A stretch of DNA of 64,000 nt from Candidatus Phyllobacterium onerii (lineage in GTDB: Bacteria; Pseudomonadota; Alphaproteobacteria; Rhizobiales; Rhizobiaceae), in NCBI RefSeq assembly GCF_028331445.1, contig NZ_JAQMHX010000011.1, positions 62,001 through 126,000 of the forward strand, written 5' to 3'. The translations under genes were made by a program, and so were the position numbers. Positions 26,601 to 36,527 of this stretch are shown here, piece after piece. The notes beneath the pieces were generated by a model. It saw nothing but the letters and a program-made list of their open reading frames with translations, was not told the DNA's origin and ran no database searches. Positions within the stretch are counted from its first letter, which is position 1, and every line of letters starts with the position of its first letter.

Positions 26601-27350
26601 ATGTCTCAATCCATCAAACCGTCCCTCGCCCGATACGCCGCAAGCACCAATTTCGACATTCCTCGACATTTGGGAACACGCTATGATGTGATTGGAACCT
26701 TCCTGCCGGAACCGGGTAATACCGTTGTCTGTCATCTGGTGGACGGCTCAGCCTCAGAGCGCGCTGTGATTGAGGTGCGAGACCGAATGCTATCGATGCC
26801 CGATTCTGGCAAACTGACATTCACGCCTGTGTCCAGCCTGCACATGACGTTGTTTCAGGGGATCATCGAATATCGTCGCGCGCTGCCATATTGGCCGCTG
26901 GATATTCCTCTCAATACCGGCATTCACGAGATGACACGGCTGTACCTGGATCGGCTCAGACAATTCGAAAGCCTCGGGTCGTTCCGAATCAAGGTGATCG
27001 ACGTTACTCCTGTGGGTCTGACCGTCAGCGGGGCTACTTCGGAAGACGAAGCTGTCATAAAGAAATGGCGCGACGCACTCGCCGTTCCGTTCGGCTACCG
27101 CCATCCGGATCACGATGCCTATGTCTTTCATATCACCTTCGCTTATCCCGTTGAATGGCTGACTGATGACCGCCTTCCCGCCTGGCAAAAGCTACTGGAC
27201 GAGTGCCTCCTCTATCTTGTGAGGACAACGCCCATTATCGAAATTCACCCACCCGCCTTTTGCAGCTTCACGGACATGAATCATTTTGAAGAGTTGCTGG
27301 TTCTGGGCAACAAGCATCATCTAGCATCTGCGTCGAGCATGGCGAAATAG
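26601..27350 (+). CDS. DUF1868 protein, 2H phosphoesterase-like
   Basis: The 249-residue protein carries two H-x-T motifs, SLHMTLFQGI (about 86-95) and YVFHITFAYP (about 178-187), the hallmark of the 2H phosphoesterase superfamily, with DUF1868 surroundings (RYDVIGTFLPEPGNTVVCHL). Such proteins act on cyclic nucleotides or RNA ends, but the substrate here is unknown. ATG 26601 is chosen for the GGAA spacing and natural N-terminus; ATG 26574 is possible. It is divergent from fbpA. Confidence 0.82.
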   Translation: MSQSIKPSLARYAASTNFDIPRHLGTRYDVIGTFLPEPGNTVVCHLVDGSASERAVIEVRDRMLSMPDSGKLTFTPVSSLHMTLFQGIIEYRRALPYWPLDIPLNTGIHEMTRLYLDRLRQFESLGSFRIKVIDVTPVGLTVSGATSEDEAVIKKWRDALAVPFGYRHPDHDAYVFHITFAYPVEWLTDDRLPAWQKLLDECLLYLVRTTPIIEIHPPAFCSFTDMNHFEELLVLGNKHHLASASSMAK

Positions 27351-27493
27351 GCCTGCATCGCCGTTCCGGTTGCGTCGACTGCCGGGCGCCGCAGCCCATA
27401 ACTTCATAAAACTGTCATACTTGGGAAACGAAAAATTGAAGGGTCAGGGAAAAATATACATCTAAATGATTATCCCCTCCCCGGAGTTTTCCC

Positions 27494-29293
27494 ATGAGTT
27501 TTCGTCCAGCGGAAATGTTGGTTTTGCGTCGTTTTGGCGATGATCAGCTCGTTACACTCGCAAAACTAGCTATTGAAACCGCCTTTCAGCCCGTCGTTGA
27601 AGCTGCAAGCGGCGCGACATTTGGCTATGAATCGTTGATGCGTGGCTATGACCGACTGGGCTTCCAATCACCCTTGGAGCTCCTGGACAAAGCTCACGAC
27701 GTCGATCAATTGCTGGAGCTTGAGCAAATGGTCAACAGTCGCGCCTTTGCCGAGTTCGGCGGACTGCCCGGCTATAACCAGCGAATGCTCTTTATCAACA
27801 TGGATGCAAGGCTCATTGGCCTCGGTACCGGTATCGTGGAACGACTCACCAATCATTTAACCAAAGCGGGTATACGCCCCTCCTCAATCTGCTTCGAACT
27901 GTCCGAACGCTTCGACAACGCGCAGGATCCGGCATTTTCTGAACTCATCAAAAAGCTGCGTCATTCCGGCTTCAAGCTGGCCATCGATGATTTTGGTGTC
28001 GGCTTCAATGGCCTTAAGCTGCTCTGCGACTACGCAACGGACTATGTCAAAATCGATCGCCATTTCGTGTCAAAGCTGGATTCTACACCGCGCAAACGGC
28101 ACATCGTCAAACAGATCGTTCAGACCGCGCATATGCTTGGCGCCAGGATCATCGCTGAAGGGGTTGAAACCGAAGCAGAATTCGTAATCTGCCGGGAACT
28201 TGGCTGTGATCTGGTGCAAGGATATTTCATCGCACGCCCTACCACGCATTTTGGCGAACTGCAGGATTCGTATCCTCATCTCGAACAGGCGGGATCCTTG
28301 CGCAGGCAGACGACAACGCTGGACAGCATCCTGATCAGAGCGCAGGTACAGCGCCTGCCGGCCGTGCGAGAAAATGATGATCTCGACAAGGTTTTCGAGC
28401 TTTTCCGCAATAACCCGCAACAAAGCTTCTTTCCCATCCTCGGTGCTAATGACGAGCCACGCGGCGTATTGCATGAGCATCATGTCAAGGGCAAAATCTA
28501 TCACCCATTCGGTCGTGACCTATTGAAGAACCGCATTTATCAGCGCGGGATAGCGCACTTCGTCACCGGGGCACCCATCGCGGATATCAATACGCCTGCG
28601 GAGCAAATGCTTAAAATCTTCGCTGGCATGAATGGCAGCGATTGCGTGATCCTGACAGAAAATCTGCGTTATGCGGGCGTGCTCTCAGCTTCGTCGCTTT
28701 TGAAAATCATCAATGAAAAGCTACTCAAGACGGCCCAGGACCAGAATCCGCTAACCAGCCTTCCGGGTAACAGATCCATTCGCGACTATGTCCAGGATGT
28801 CATGCGCGACGGCTCCGACGCGCGCTATTTCTGCTATTTCGACTTCGACAATTTCAAGCCCTTCAATGATCACTATGGCTTTCAGAAGGGCGATCTCGCC
28901 ATTGCTCTTTTCGCCTCTTTGCTCAGACACCATTTCGTCGGAGAAGATAAATTCCTGGGCCATGTCGGTGGCGATGACTTTTTCGTCGGCATTACAGGGG
29001 GAACACGCGGCGAGCTGGAACCAGTATTGACACAACTGTTGCTGGATTTCAGCGTCAAAGTCCGCGAACTTTACAGCCCGGAAGACCGCGCAGCTGGTGT
29101 TATCCTCGCCCATGACAGGACGGGCGGCGAACGTCTATTCCCACTGATGCGGTGCAGCGTCGCCGTACTGGAAATCGCGCAAGGCCATATGCAGGTCGAC
29201 GTAAATCGCGTTAGCGCATCAATCGCCACCATCAAGGCTTCGGCAAAGGAAAGCGTGACAGGCCTGGTTTTTAGCGGATTGAGCGAAATGTAG
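27494..29293 (+). CDS. EAL-CBS-GGDEF cyclic-di-GMP protein
   Basis: This 599-residue cytosolic protein has an EAL domain first (ESL at 46-48 instead of EAL, FELSER about 133, IDDFG 163-167, VKID about 184, AEGVET 220-225), a middle region resembling paired CBS modules (about 280-410) and a C-terminal GGDEF domain with FDFDNFKPFND and GGDDF (491-495). Most phosphodiesterase catalytic residues are present. GGDDF varies from GG(D/E)EF, so cyclase activity is uncertain. The order EAL-CBS-GGDEF without membrane segments suggests a regulator of c-di-GMP sensing adenine nucleotides or similar through CBS. Confidence 0.9.
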   Translation: MSFRPAEMLVLRRFGDDQLVTLAKLAIETAFQPVVEAASGATFGYESLMRGYDRLGFQSPLELLDKAHDVDQLLELEQMVNSRAFAEFGGLPGYNQRMLFINMDARLIGLGTGIVERLTNHLTKAGIRPSSICFELSERFDNAQDPAFSELIKKLRHSGFKLAIDDFGVGFNGLKLLCDYATDYVKIDRHFVSKLDSTPRKRHIVKQIVQTAHMLGARIIAEGVETEAEFVICRELGCDLVQGYFIARPTTHFGELQDSYPHLEQAGSLRRQTTTLDSILIRAQVQRLPAVRENDDLDKVFELFRNNPQQSFFPILGANDEPRGVLHEHHVKGKIYHPFGRDLLKNRIYQRGIAHFVTGAPIADINTPAEQMLKIFAGMNGSDCVILTENLRYAGVLSASSLLKIINEKLLKTAQDQNPLTSLPGNRSIRDYVQDVMRDGSDARYFCYFDFDNFKPFNDHYGFQKGDLAIALFASLLRHHFVGEDKFLGHVGGDDFFVGITGGTRGELEPVLTQLLLDFSVKVRELYSPEDRAAGVILAHDRTGGERLFPLMRCSVAVLEIAQGHMQVDVNRVSASIATIKASAKESVTGLVFSGLSEM

Positions 29294-29335
29294 CGTCGCG
29301 GCCCACGGACAGAAGCCGAGGCCACGACATGGTCG

Positions 29336-30718
29336 TTACTTTGGCTGCCGCGATGCAACAGCCTCCATCAGCTTGCCAGCAAGCATCTCATATTTCTCAT
29401 CATAGTGATGGTCGCCGGCAAGCTCGATCTTCTGAACTGCAGAAAGCGATGGAGCCGTGCACGCCGTGTCATCCTCTTCCGAACCATAAACGCATAGGAC
29501 CTTGTCCAACGGCAGCTTCGCAACCGCCGGCGCTACCTCATTATCGCCGCCCAAGCCAAGCCACGCACCAACAGAAACCTGGAACGGCGTGGTCTCTTCC
29601 GTGCCGATCAAGCCGACAAGACTGATGCGATCTTGCAACTGTTTCGGTAGAAAGGGCCAAGAAAACGGGATCGTATTGGCGCCGAAGGAATAGCCGAGCA
29701 AAACCACGGGCAATTTGCCGGAGGGGTCAGCCTTGGCGACAATCCTCGTAATGTCCTTGGCAATGTCTTCCGGTTTGCGCAGCGACCAGAAATAGCGGAG
29801 CGAATCTACGCCGACGACGTGCACACTCCTTTTCGCAATAATATCGCCAACGGACTTGTCGATATCACGCCAGCCGCCATCGCCCGAGAAGAATACCGCG
29901 AGGTACTTAGCCTGGCCATCAGCGGCAGGAACGTCGATGGTGGGTAAGGCCTCCGCTGAAGCATCTTCCTTGGCAATATCGACTGCTGCATCAGCCGCTA
30001 TTACAAACCGCTCAGCTTTGGTGGCACCAATTTTTTCCTGCGCTAGAAAAAATCCGGCACTCGGAGGACCCTTGGGATCAGTGTCAGGCTTCTCCCGCAC
30101 AATCGTCGCCGGATTGGGTAGATCGGCGTCATAGGAGTAGCTGAACCCCTCGCCCGGAACGGCTTCGTAGTCCGCACCTTCGCACGAGGGGAGCTTCGTT
30201 TTGAGCGCTACTGATGGATCGATTGAAACCGCACCGGCAAGCGTTGCGGCCGGTGCATCGGACATCGACGCGTAAGCCATGACACCACCCTCGCCGATAC
30301 CGATAACCACCGGATGCATATAGGTATCGATGGCAATCTGGCGCTGAGCTTCCTTTGCTATGCCTTCAAGATCGGAAACAAAATAGGTGCAATCACCCGT
30401 GTCCTGATCGAGTTCCTTGCGCCATTTCTCCAGATCAACCGTCAGTACGAGAAAATCGCGATCCAGCAGCAGGTTCGTCAAGGTTTCGTCATCAGTGCCA
30501 AGTCCACCTTTCTGCGACACCAAGATGGCAATACCCGTCGGCTTGCCAGACGGTTTCAACAGCGGGACGTCGTTAAGGCGCTCGGACGAAATGAGGATTC
30601 GGCCGCCCGAAGACCCGAAACCAAGTCGAGGGAAAAAATGGAGCGTTGCGGAGAGACCCACGCTAACGAGAACAAGTGCAAGTATGGCGAAGAGGTAGGG
30701 CCTGCGAATGAATTTCAT
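29336..30718 (-). CDS. acvB: AcvB/VirJ-family lysyl-phosphatidylglycerol hydrolase
   Basis: The 460-residue protein has an N-terminal membrane anchor or signal (FAILALVLVSVGLSATLHFF) and a C-terminal VirJ/AcvB alpha/beta-hydrolase domain (about 265-455) with nucleophile motif LLGYSFGANTIPF and late DHHYDEKY. The middle resembles a degenerate first hydrolase copy. AcvB/AtvA in Agrobacterium and Rhizobium is periplasmic and hydrolyses lysyl-phosphatidylglycerol, needed for acid tolerance and plant interaction. The gene follows lpiA with ATGA overlap, the known operon. Confidence 0.9.
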   Translation of the reverse strand: MKFIRRPYLFAILALVLVSVGLSATLHFFPRLGFGSSGGRILISSERLNDVPLLKPSGKPTGIAILVSQKGGLGTDDETLTNLLLDRDFLVLTVDLEKWRKELDQDTGDCTYFVSDLEGIAKEAQRQIAIDTYMHPVVIGIGEGGVMAYASMSDAPAATLAGAVSIDPSVALKTKLPSCEGADYEAVPGEGFSYSYDADLPNPATIVREKPDTDPKGPPSAGFFLAQEKIGATKAERFVIAADAAVDIAKEDASAEALPTIDVPAADGQAKYLAVFFSGDGGWRDIDKSVGDIIAKRSVHVVGVDSLRYFWSLRKPEDIAKDITRIVAKADPSGKLPVVLLGYSFGANTIPFSWPFLPKQLQDRISLVGLIGTEETTPFQVSVGAWLGLGGDNEVAPAVAKLPLDKVLCVYGSEEDDTACTAPSLSAVQKIELAGDHHYDEKYEMLAGKLMEAVASRQPK

Positions 30719-33336
30719 CGTTTAAAGACCTCGAAGGGGCTGCCGCTCACCAGATTTGTCGCATCGATCAGCGAACGAGGTGTCGCGAGGCCCGGGGGGC
30801 AAATCAGATAATAGGGAGTCCATTTCGGGCCGAACTTATCCTTGAAAGCGCGCAGTCCGTCAAACCGGTAAAATTCAGCGCCGCGGCGGTAGATAAATGA
30901 ACCGATACGGTTCCACCGGGAGGCCAGATGGCTATCGGAAAGGCCTGACAGGGGCGCAGCGCCAAGATTGAACCAGCGGTAGCCTTCGTCCTTCGCAGCC
31001 ATCAGGAGATTGGCGAACAACCCATCCATGATGACGCTGGATGCATCAGGCACATGCCGCATCAGATCGACGGCAATTTCTTGATTACCTGCACCGCGCC
31101 ACACATTGGCAAAGGCCACGATCGCGCCTTCTTTGCGCAGGACTGCAATGTCAAAGTGTGAAAGGTAGGCATTTTCGAACGAACCAAGCGAGAAACGCTT
31201 CTCGGAACCAGATTTCATTTCGAGCCAGGCATCGGACACGGCGCGAAGCTCATCCATGATATCCGCGGTTTGGCCCTTTGGAAGGATTTCGAAGCTGATC
31301 CCCTCCTTTTCCAGGCGCCGGGCGGCATACCGCAAGGGCTGGCGCTTGGAGCCCTCAAGCGAGAAATCGCTGAGATCAACGCGTGCGACTTCGCCAAGCT
31401 TCAGGGCGGTCAAGCCCATGTCCAGGAACAGAGGCAGTCTTTCCGGACCCACGCCATAGAATACCGTTCTAGTGCCGGTGCGATCTGCCAGTCCTCGAAA
31501 AGCCCAGGCCAGATCGGCGATCACATCATCGCTGCCCACTGGCTCACCCATTGAAACCAGGCTCCCGCCCGAACGGGCATACATGACAAAGCCTTTGCCT
31601 TGGGGATCCATCAGGAAGCGCTTATCACCAAGCAAGGCAAGCGCATCTGAAGCGCTCGGGGACATAGCAACGAGATCGGGCACTTGTTCGGGAATGGGCT
31701 GAGCGCGCAGTTTGCTCCGGCCGACGCCATTGATGATCGTATTGATCGTTATCGCCGCGAGAACGGTCAGGATGAGTACGGAGACGCGCAGGAAACGCGA
31801 TGCCTGCGCATCCCATGCAAACTCCCACCACAGTTCATTCGCATATTCGACATGCCGATAGGCGAAAAGACCGAGCCAGAGAATGGCAAACGCCGTTGTG
31901 CCGACGCTGGCCAGCCAGCCCCAGGACAAGCTGAAATGTTCCCCCAGCGGTTTGCGATAGAATGAATCGCGAAACAGAAGAAGCGTGCCTGCCATCAAGG
32001 CAAGCATGAGCGCTTCTTCCCAGGCAAGGGCCTTGGTCAGTGCGAAGATCGCCCCAAAGCTGAAGAGGATCAGCGCAAGGAACCAGGCGCGCCAGAGACG
32101 GCGTGCGAGGCCCCGCGCGACGATCAACAAGGCCAACCCGACGAAACTCGCGCCAAGATGAGACATTTCCAGAAACGGCATCGGCAATATGTCAGCAAGC
32201 ATTTCTAGCCGGTGGTGAAGATCGGGAATGACTGCGGAAATCAGCAGAACGATACCGCCAAGAAAGGCGATACCAGCCGAGAGTGGCGGGATCAGCGGCT
32301 CAAACATTCGCACAGCGGAAATGGTTGGACCGGCGATGAGATGGCGGCGGCGCAAGACTTCAGAAACGACGAAACCCGCTATCGCTACCAGAAACGGAAT
32401 GAGGGTATAGATGACGCGGTATGCGACAAGCGCCGCTATGGCGTCGGGGTTTTGCCCCAGCCCAAGGCCCGCAACAATAGTTGCTTCAAATGCACCGATG
32501 CCACCGGGTGCATGGCTGATGATACCAAGAGCAACAGCGACCACATAGACAAGAGCAAACGCAGGAACACTGTTCACAGAGCCTGCCGGAAGCAGGACAT
32601 AGAGCGTCGCAGCCGCCGCAGCCACATCGACCAGACCGGCCAAGATCTGCAGCAGGGCGCCCTGCGACGAGGGCAAGCGAACAGATAGCCGGCCGATGTT
32701 AAGCGTGCGCTCGCGGCGAGAAAGCCAGTACAACAGGACCGCCACAGCAAGGAGAACCAATATACCGATCAGTTGATCGAGAACCGGTCCGAACGATAAT
32801 ATCCAGGGTATCCGTGAGGGATCAATGACGAGGGCGACAGCAATCAGGATGGTGAAAGCAAACCAGATCGCCATCCAGGAGGTACCGATAATCCGGCCAA
32901 TATCCGCAATATCGATGCCTTCTGCAGCATAGACCCGATAGCGAAGTGCACCGCCGGTAAGCAGGGAAAACCCGAGAGCGTTCGAGATTGCATATCCCGC
33001 ACCACCTGCCATGGCTGATATGTGATAAGGCACCCGCCCCGGTGCGATCGTTTCGACAGCAACCACATCATAGAGCGCAACGGCTGCGAAACTCACAAAT
33101 GTAAAGAATAGCGCAGTCAACAGGACACTGCCTGGTATGGCATGGAGCGACTGCTTGACATCGCGGATCGAAATGCCGCTGGAAAGATGATCCAGAACCA
33201 GCAAACCGATCACGGCAACGGCAATTCCGAAAAACGCGAACAACGCGGATTTTGTCTTCTTGCCCCACGGCAGTCTTGACTGCGCGCGGGCTTCAATCCT
33301 GCGTGTTTGCTTTTCGTTGTCAGGAATGGACGTCAT
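30715..33336 (-). CDS. lpiA: Lysyl-phosphatidylglycerol synthase (MprF/LpiA)
   Basis: The 873-residue protein has about 14 transmembrane helices in the N-terminal flippase region (UPF0104) and a soluble C-terminal synthase domain (DUF2156, about 540-860, with YARSGGSLVSMGEPVG and YRWFNLGAAPLSGL). It transfers lysine from Lys-tRNA to phosphatidylglycerol and flips the product, raising resistance to cationic peptides and acid. Size matches LpiA of Rhizobium tropici. Operon order lpiA-acvB is conserved in rhizobia and the pair is typically acid-induced. Confidence 0.94.
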   Translation of the reverse strand: MTSIPDNEKQTRRIEARAQSRLPWGKKTKSALFAFFGIAVAVIGLLVLDHLSSGISIRDVKQSLHAIPGSVLLTALFFTFVSFAAVALYDVVAVETIAPGRVPYHISAMAGGAGYAISNALGFSLLTGGALRYRVYAAEGIDIADIGRIIGTSWMAIWFAFTILIAVALVIDPSRIPWILSFGPVLDQLIGILVLLAVAVLLYWLSRRERTLNIGRLSVRLPSSQGALLQILAGLVDVAAAAATLYVLLPAGSVNSVPAFALVYVVAVALGIISHAPGGIGAFEATIVAGLGLGQNPDAIAALVAYRVIYTLIPFLVAIAGFVVSEVLRRRHLIAGPTISAVRMFEPLIPPLSAGIAFLGGIVLLISAVIPDLHHRLEMLADILPMPFLEMSHLGASFVGLALLIVARGLARRLWRAWFLALILFSFGAIFALTKALAWEEALMLALMAGTLLLFRDSFYRKPLGEHFSLSWGWLASVGTTAFAILWLGLFAYRHVEYANELWWEFAWDAQASRFLRVSVLILTVLAAITINTIINGVGRSKLRAQPIPEQVPDLVAMSPSASDALALLGDKRFLMDPQGKGFVMYARSGGSLVSMGEPVGSDDVIADLAWAFRGLADRTGTRTVFYGVGPERLPLFLDMGLTALKLGEVARVDLSDFSLEGSKRQPLRYAARRLEKEGISFEILPKGQTADIMDELRAVSDAWLEMKSGSEKRFSLGSFENAYLSHFDIAVLRKEGAIVAFANVWRGAGNQEIAVDLMRHVPDASSVIMDGLFANLLMAAKDEGYRWFNLGAAPLSGLSDSHLASRWNRIGSFIYRRGAEFYRFDGLRAFKDKFGPKWTPYYLICPPGLATPRSLIDATNLVSGSPFEVFKR

Positions 33337-33525
33337 AAGGGGTTCCGAAGCTATAAACGGATTAAAGTAATTTCGATTTCACCATGAAATTGGGACGGCG
33401 TCATTAGCCCTGCAATAATGGCGGGATTGAGCCGAGAACAAAGGCAAATTAAACAACGCCTGCATCAACGTCGATTAAGCACGTTGGACCTGTTATTTGA
33501 ATACTGGTTCTATGGTCAATTCGAC

Positions 33526-34005
33526 TTAAGTCGCATCCAGTACCAGGTGGCGATGGCTTCCCGGTGCTTTGACACGACCGACGGCGGCCGATGGCGGTTT
33601 TAGTCCCATGCCTTCAGTAATGGCTGTCGCAACAGAATTGCTGTTTTGAACGAGAAAAGAATAACGCAGCTTGGACAGCCGAATCCGCTCGGCAACATCC
33701 ACCGCTGTACGCCAACGCGCCGCAATGGACGAAACACTACCTTCCAGAAGCAGCGTCGTGCGCGACGTAGGCCGCACATAGAATTCAGGACAATATACAA
33801 GGTCGCGTTTAGTATAATCAGTGACAACGGCAGTCAGGGGCCCGCGAATCGCGCAATAGTTGAAACTGCCATCCGCATGGGCGGCACCACCATTGATTTC
33901 GTAGAGTGGCCTGCCGGTGTCATCGGTCCAGACAACAAAATTATGGCTGACAATCCCCGCGAAACGCGGGATTGGATAGGAGCCAAAAAGAATGCGGTGG
34001 TTCAT
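33526..34005 (-). CDS. Hypothetical protein
   Basis: I do not recognise this 159-residue protein. There is no signal or membrane segment. It contains a possible papain-like (NlpC-like) layout, with SHNFVVW near residue 20 and QNSNSVATAI near 122 at the place where such folds carry NCNS, but the Cys is Ser here. That could mean an inactive relative or simply chance. The gene is isolated, between lpiA and an FAH-family gene. Confidence 0.55.
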   Translation of the reverse strand: MNHRILFGSYPIPRFAGIVSHNFVVWTDDTGRPLYEINGGAAHADGSFNYCAIRGPLTAVVTDYTKRDLVYCPEFYVRPTSRTTLLLEGSVSSIAARWRTAVDVAERIRLSKLRYSFLVQNSNSVATAITEGMGLKPPSAAVGRVKAPGSHRHLVLDAT

Positions 34006-34306
34006 GTAGCGTGACTTTAAGTGACAGAATTATGACTAAGGGAGTTCCTCAATAGAGCATTTTTCAGCAAAGACAATACTCAGGTCTTTCACGGAATTTT
34101 GAGCTTTTTTAACTTAGCCGACACACTACCAGTGCAGTTAAAATCAACAACGGGGAATCCCCGCGGAAACATCCATTTCTGAGCCAAAACCGAATTATTC
34201 GTCGGAATATTTGCGGCCTTTTCGAAAACAATGCGATGAAATTTATTTTGCGCTTTTTGCAGATTGGCAGAGGCAACTGTTTCATTTCGTTGACAAAACA
34301 TCGGCG
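34006..34306. other. Intergenic region, no supported gene
   Basis: Contains one 70-codon minus-strand frame (34089-34301) of unclear reality that resembles no family I know, plus AT-rich sequence. No repeat or RNA structure was noticed. Confidence 0.4.
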
Positions 34307-35002
34307 TCAGACAACACGCACGCGTATTTCACCAATTCCGTCCACACCTCCGATCATCTCGTCGCCAGGTAAGATAGCGCCCACACCAGCTGGAGTGCCC
34401 GTATAGATGAGATCACCAGCTTGCAGCGTGAACAGTGTCGAGAGGTAACCGATCGTCTCCGGCACTTTCCAAATCATTTGGTCCAGGTCGCCGCGCTGTC
34501 GTTCAGCTCCGTTGACTTTCAACCAGACTGCCCCCTTGGCCGGATGACCGATGTGTGTGGCAGGCACGACAGCCGAACAGGGCGCAGAAGCTTCGAATGC
34601 CTTTCCAACTTCCCAAGGACGGCCAAGCTTCTTGGCTTCCCCTTGCAGATCGCGGCGGGTCATATCGAGACCAACCGCATAGCCAAATACATGATCGAGC
34701 GCATTTTCAGTGGCAATGTCGGAGCCACCCTTTCCAAGAGCAACAACCATTTCCATTTCGAAATGGACATCTTTCGTCGCAGACGGATAGGGGAAATCGC
34801 GGCCATCGGTAAGCAGGCAATCCGGATTTTTTTGGAAGAAGAACGGCGGCTCGCGGTCAGGGTCATGTCCCATCTCGATGGCGTGATCAGCATAATTCCG
34901 CCCGACACAATAAATCCGATGAACCGGAAACAGCTTGTCAGAGCCGATCACCCGCAAAGTCGGTTGCGGAAGCGGCTCGAAAACAAATTCATTCTGATGC
35001 AT
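34307..35002 (-). CDS. Fumarylacetoacetate hydrolase family protein
   Basis: The 231-residue enzyme has FAH-family motifs: IYCVGRNYADHAIEMG, a metal-binding EMEMVVALGKGG (the E-x-E pair), YAVGLDMTRRDLQ, and GDLIYTGTPAGVG near the C-terminus. It is close to fumarylpyruvate or acylpyruvate hydrolases that cleave C-C bonds in aromatic degradation (NagK type). No pathway genes surround it, so the substrate is open. It is divergent from the GH144-like gene. Confidence 0.87.
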   Translation of the reverse strand: MHQNEFVFEPLPQPTLRVIGSDKLFPVHRIYCVGRNYADHAIEMGHDPDREPPFFFQKNPDCLLTDGRDFPYPSATKDVHFEMEMVVALGKGGSDIATENALDHVFGYAVGLDMTRRDLQGEAKKLGRPWEVGKAFEASAPCSAVVPATHIGHPAKGAVWLKVNGAERQRGDLDQMIWKVPETIGYLSTLFTLQAGDLIYTGTPAGVGAILPGDEMIGGVDGIGEIRVRVV

Positions 35003-35157
35003 TCTTACGCCTCACCTCAAATTAATTGGCTGACCTCGATCTCAGTCTTCTCAGACAGCATGACACATACTAGGTGTTATAGAGATCAGACAAATCGCCA
35101 ATGCAACCTGTCATATGCAGCGGCATAACGCCCTCAACAAGGATTTCGACCTTTCCC

Positions 35158-36456
35158 ATGCATCAGAGACTTGATCTGCAAGATCCGTTGCATGCGGACG
35201 ACAGCGACGATTTCCTGCTGGAACAAGTCCAGCGGGCGAGTTTCCGCTATTTCTGGGAAGGCGCTCATCCGCGGAGCGGTCTCGCGCGCGACCGCTCCGG
35301 CCGGACTTCTGATCCAAATAATGACCTCGTCGCTATTGGCGGATCGGGCTTCGGTTTCATGGCTATCCTCGTTGCCATTGAGCGCGGCTGGATTACACGC
35401 GATGAGGCACAGATCCGCATTGAAAAGATGTTGTCGGCGCTCGAACGCACGAAACGCTATCAAGGCGTCTTTCCGCACTTCATCAACGGAGTGGATGGCA
35501 CGACCGTACCCTTCACCCGCCTAGATGATGGTAGTGACCTGGTTGAAACGTCGCTTCTCGTTCAAGGAATGATTTGTGTCCGGCAATATTTTGCCTCCAA
35601 CGGCGCCAAAGACACCGCCATCCGTGACAGGATCAATCGGCTGTGGCGATCGGTCCAGTGGGATTCCCACATCAAACCGGGGGAAAAGGTTCTCTACTGG
35701 CACCACAGTCCAAAATTTGGCTGGGCGCGCAATGTGCCGATCCGGGGCTGGAACGAAGCGTTGATCACTTACGTCCTGGCTGCCGCCTCCCCTGACCATG
35801 GTATCGATCCAGAGATCTATCACGAAGGTTTTGCGTCAAATGGCGCCTTCATCAATGGGCGAGACTACTACGGCGTCAGGTTACCACTGGGCCCGGACTT
35901 TGGCGGCCCCATGTTCTTTGCGCACTATTCTTTCTGCGGTCTGGATCCGCGGGGCCTTATAGACCAATACGCCGACTACTGGTTGCAAAATTGCAGCCAC
36001 GCGGAAATCAACTACCTGCACAGCGTTCACAATCCAAATGGTTATATCGGCTATGGTCAAGATTGCTGGGGCCTATCTTCCAGTCACGGTCCGAGAGGCT
36101 ACCGGGTAAGTTCGCCCGGTTCAGATTTCGGTTTGATTGCGCCCACTGCGGCTCTCAGCAGCCTGCCCTACGTACCAGAATTCTCGATGCGCGCCTTGCG
36201 TCATTTCCTGACACTTCCCCTTGGCAAGGTGAATGGCAGGTTTGGTTTCGTCGATGCGTTTTCGCCTTCCAGAAAATGGTTCGCCAGAACCTACCTCGCC
36301 ATAGATCAGGGCCCGACTATTGCCATGATCGAAAATCACAGAAGCGGCCTACTGTGGAAGCTCTTCATGAGCGCGCCGGAAATCCAGAATTCTCTCCAAA
36401 ACCTTGGCTTTGCAAGCCCTCATCTGGTCGGACCACGGGAACCAAACAAGGGTTGA
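35158..36456 (+). CDS. GH144-like glucanase/glucoamylase family protein
   Basis: The 432-residue protein fits the (alpha/alpha)6-barrel GH144 (COG5368) family: FLLEQVQRASFRYFWEGAHPRSGLARDRS, then LDDGSDLVETSLLVQGM, WHHSPKFGWARNVPIRGWNEALITY and GYGQDCWGLSSSHGP. Known members cleave beta-1,2-glucan, which rhizobia make as cyclic osmoregulated glucans. No signal peptide is visible from ATG 35158, suggesting a cytosolic role unless the start is elsewhere. ATG 35101 would add 19 residues. The ribosome binding site is weak for both. Confidence 0.82.
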   Translation: MHQRLDLQDPLHADDSDDFLLEQVQRASFRYFWEGAHPRSGLARDRSGRTSDPNNDLVAIGGSGFGFMAILVAIERGWITRDEAQIRIEKMLSALERTKRYQGVFPHFINGVDGTTVPFTRLDDGSDLVETSLLVQGMICVRQYFASNGAKDTAIRDRINRLWRSVQWDSHIKPGEKVLYWHHSPKFGWARNVPIRGWNEALITYVLAAASPDHGIDPEIYHEGFASNGAFINGRDYYGVRLPLGPDFGGPMFFAHYSFCGLDPRGLIDQYADYWLQNCSHAEINYLHSVHNPNGYIGYGQDCWGLSSSHGPRGYRVSSPGSDFGLIAPTAALSSLPYVPEFSMRALRHFLTLPLGKVNGRFGFVDAFSPSRKWFARTYLAIDQGPTIAMIENHRSGLLWKLFMSAPEIQNSLQNLGFASPHLVGPREPNKG

Positions 36457-36527
36457 GGCATTGCTTCTGTCGGGGCAATTGATCATCTTCTGATCGAACT
36501 CCGCATCCTCCCAATCAAGGATCAAAC

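Noticed and set aside
32212-32688. 158-codon + strand frame inside lpiA
   Set aside because: Antisense shadow of a long membrane protein gene.
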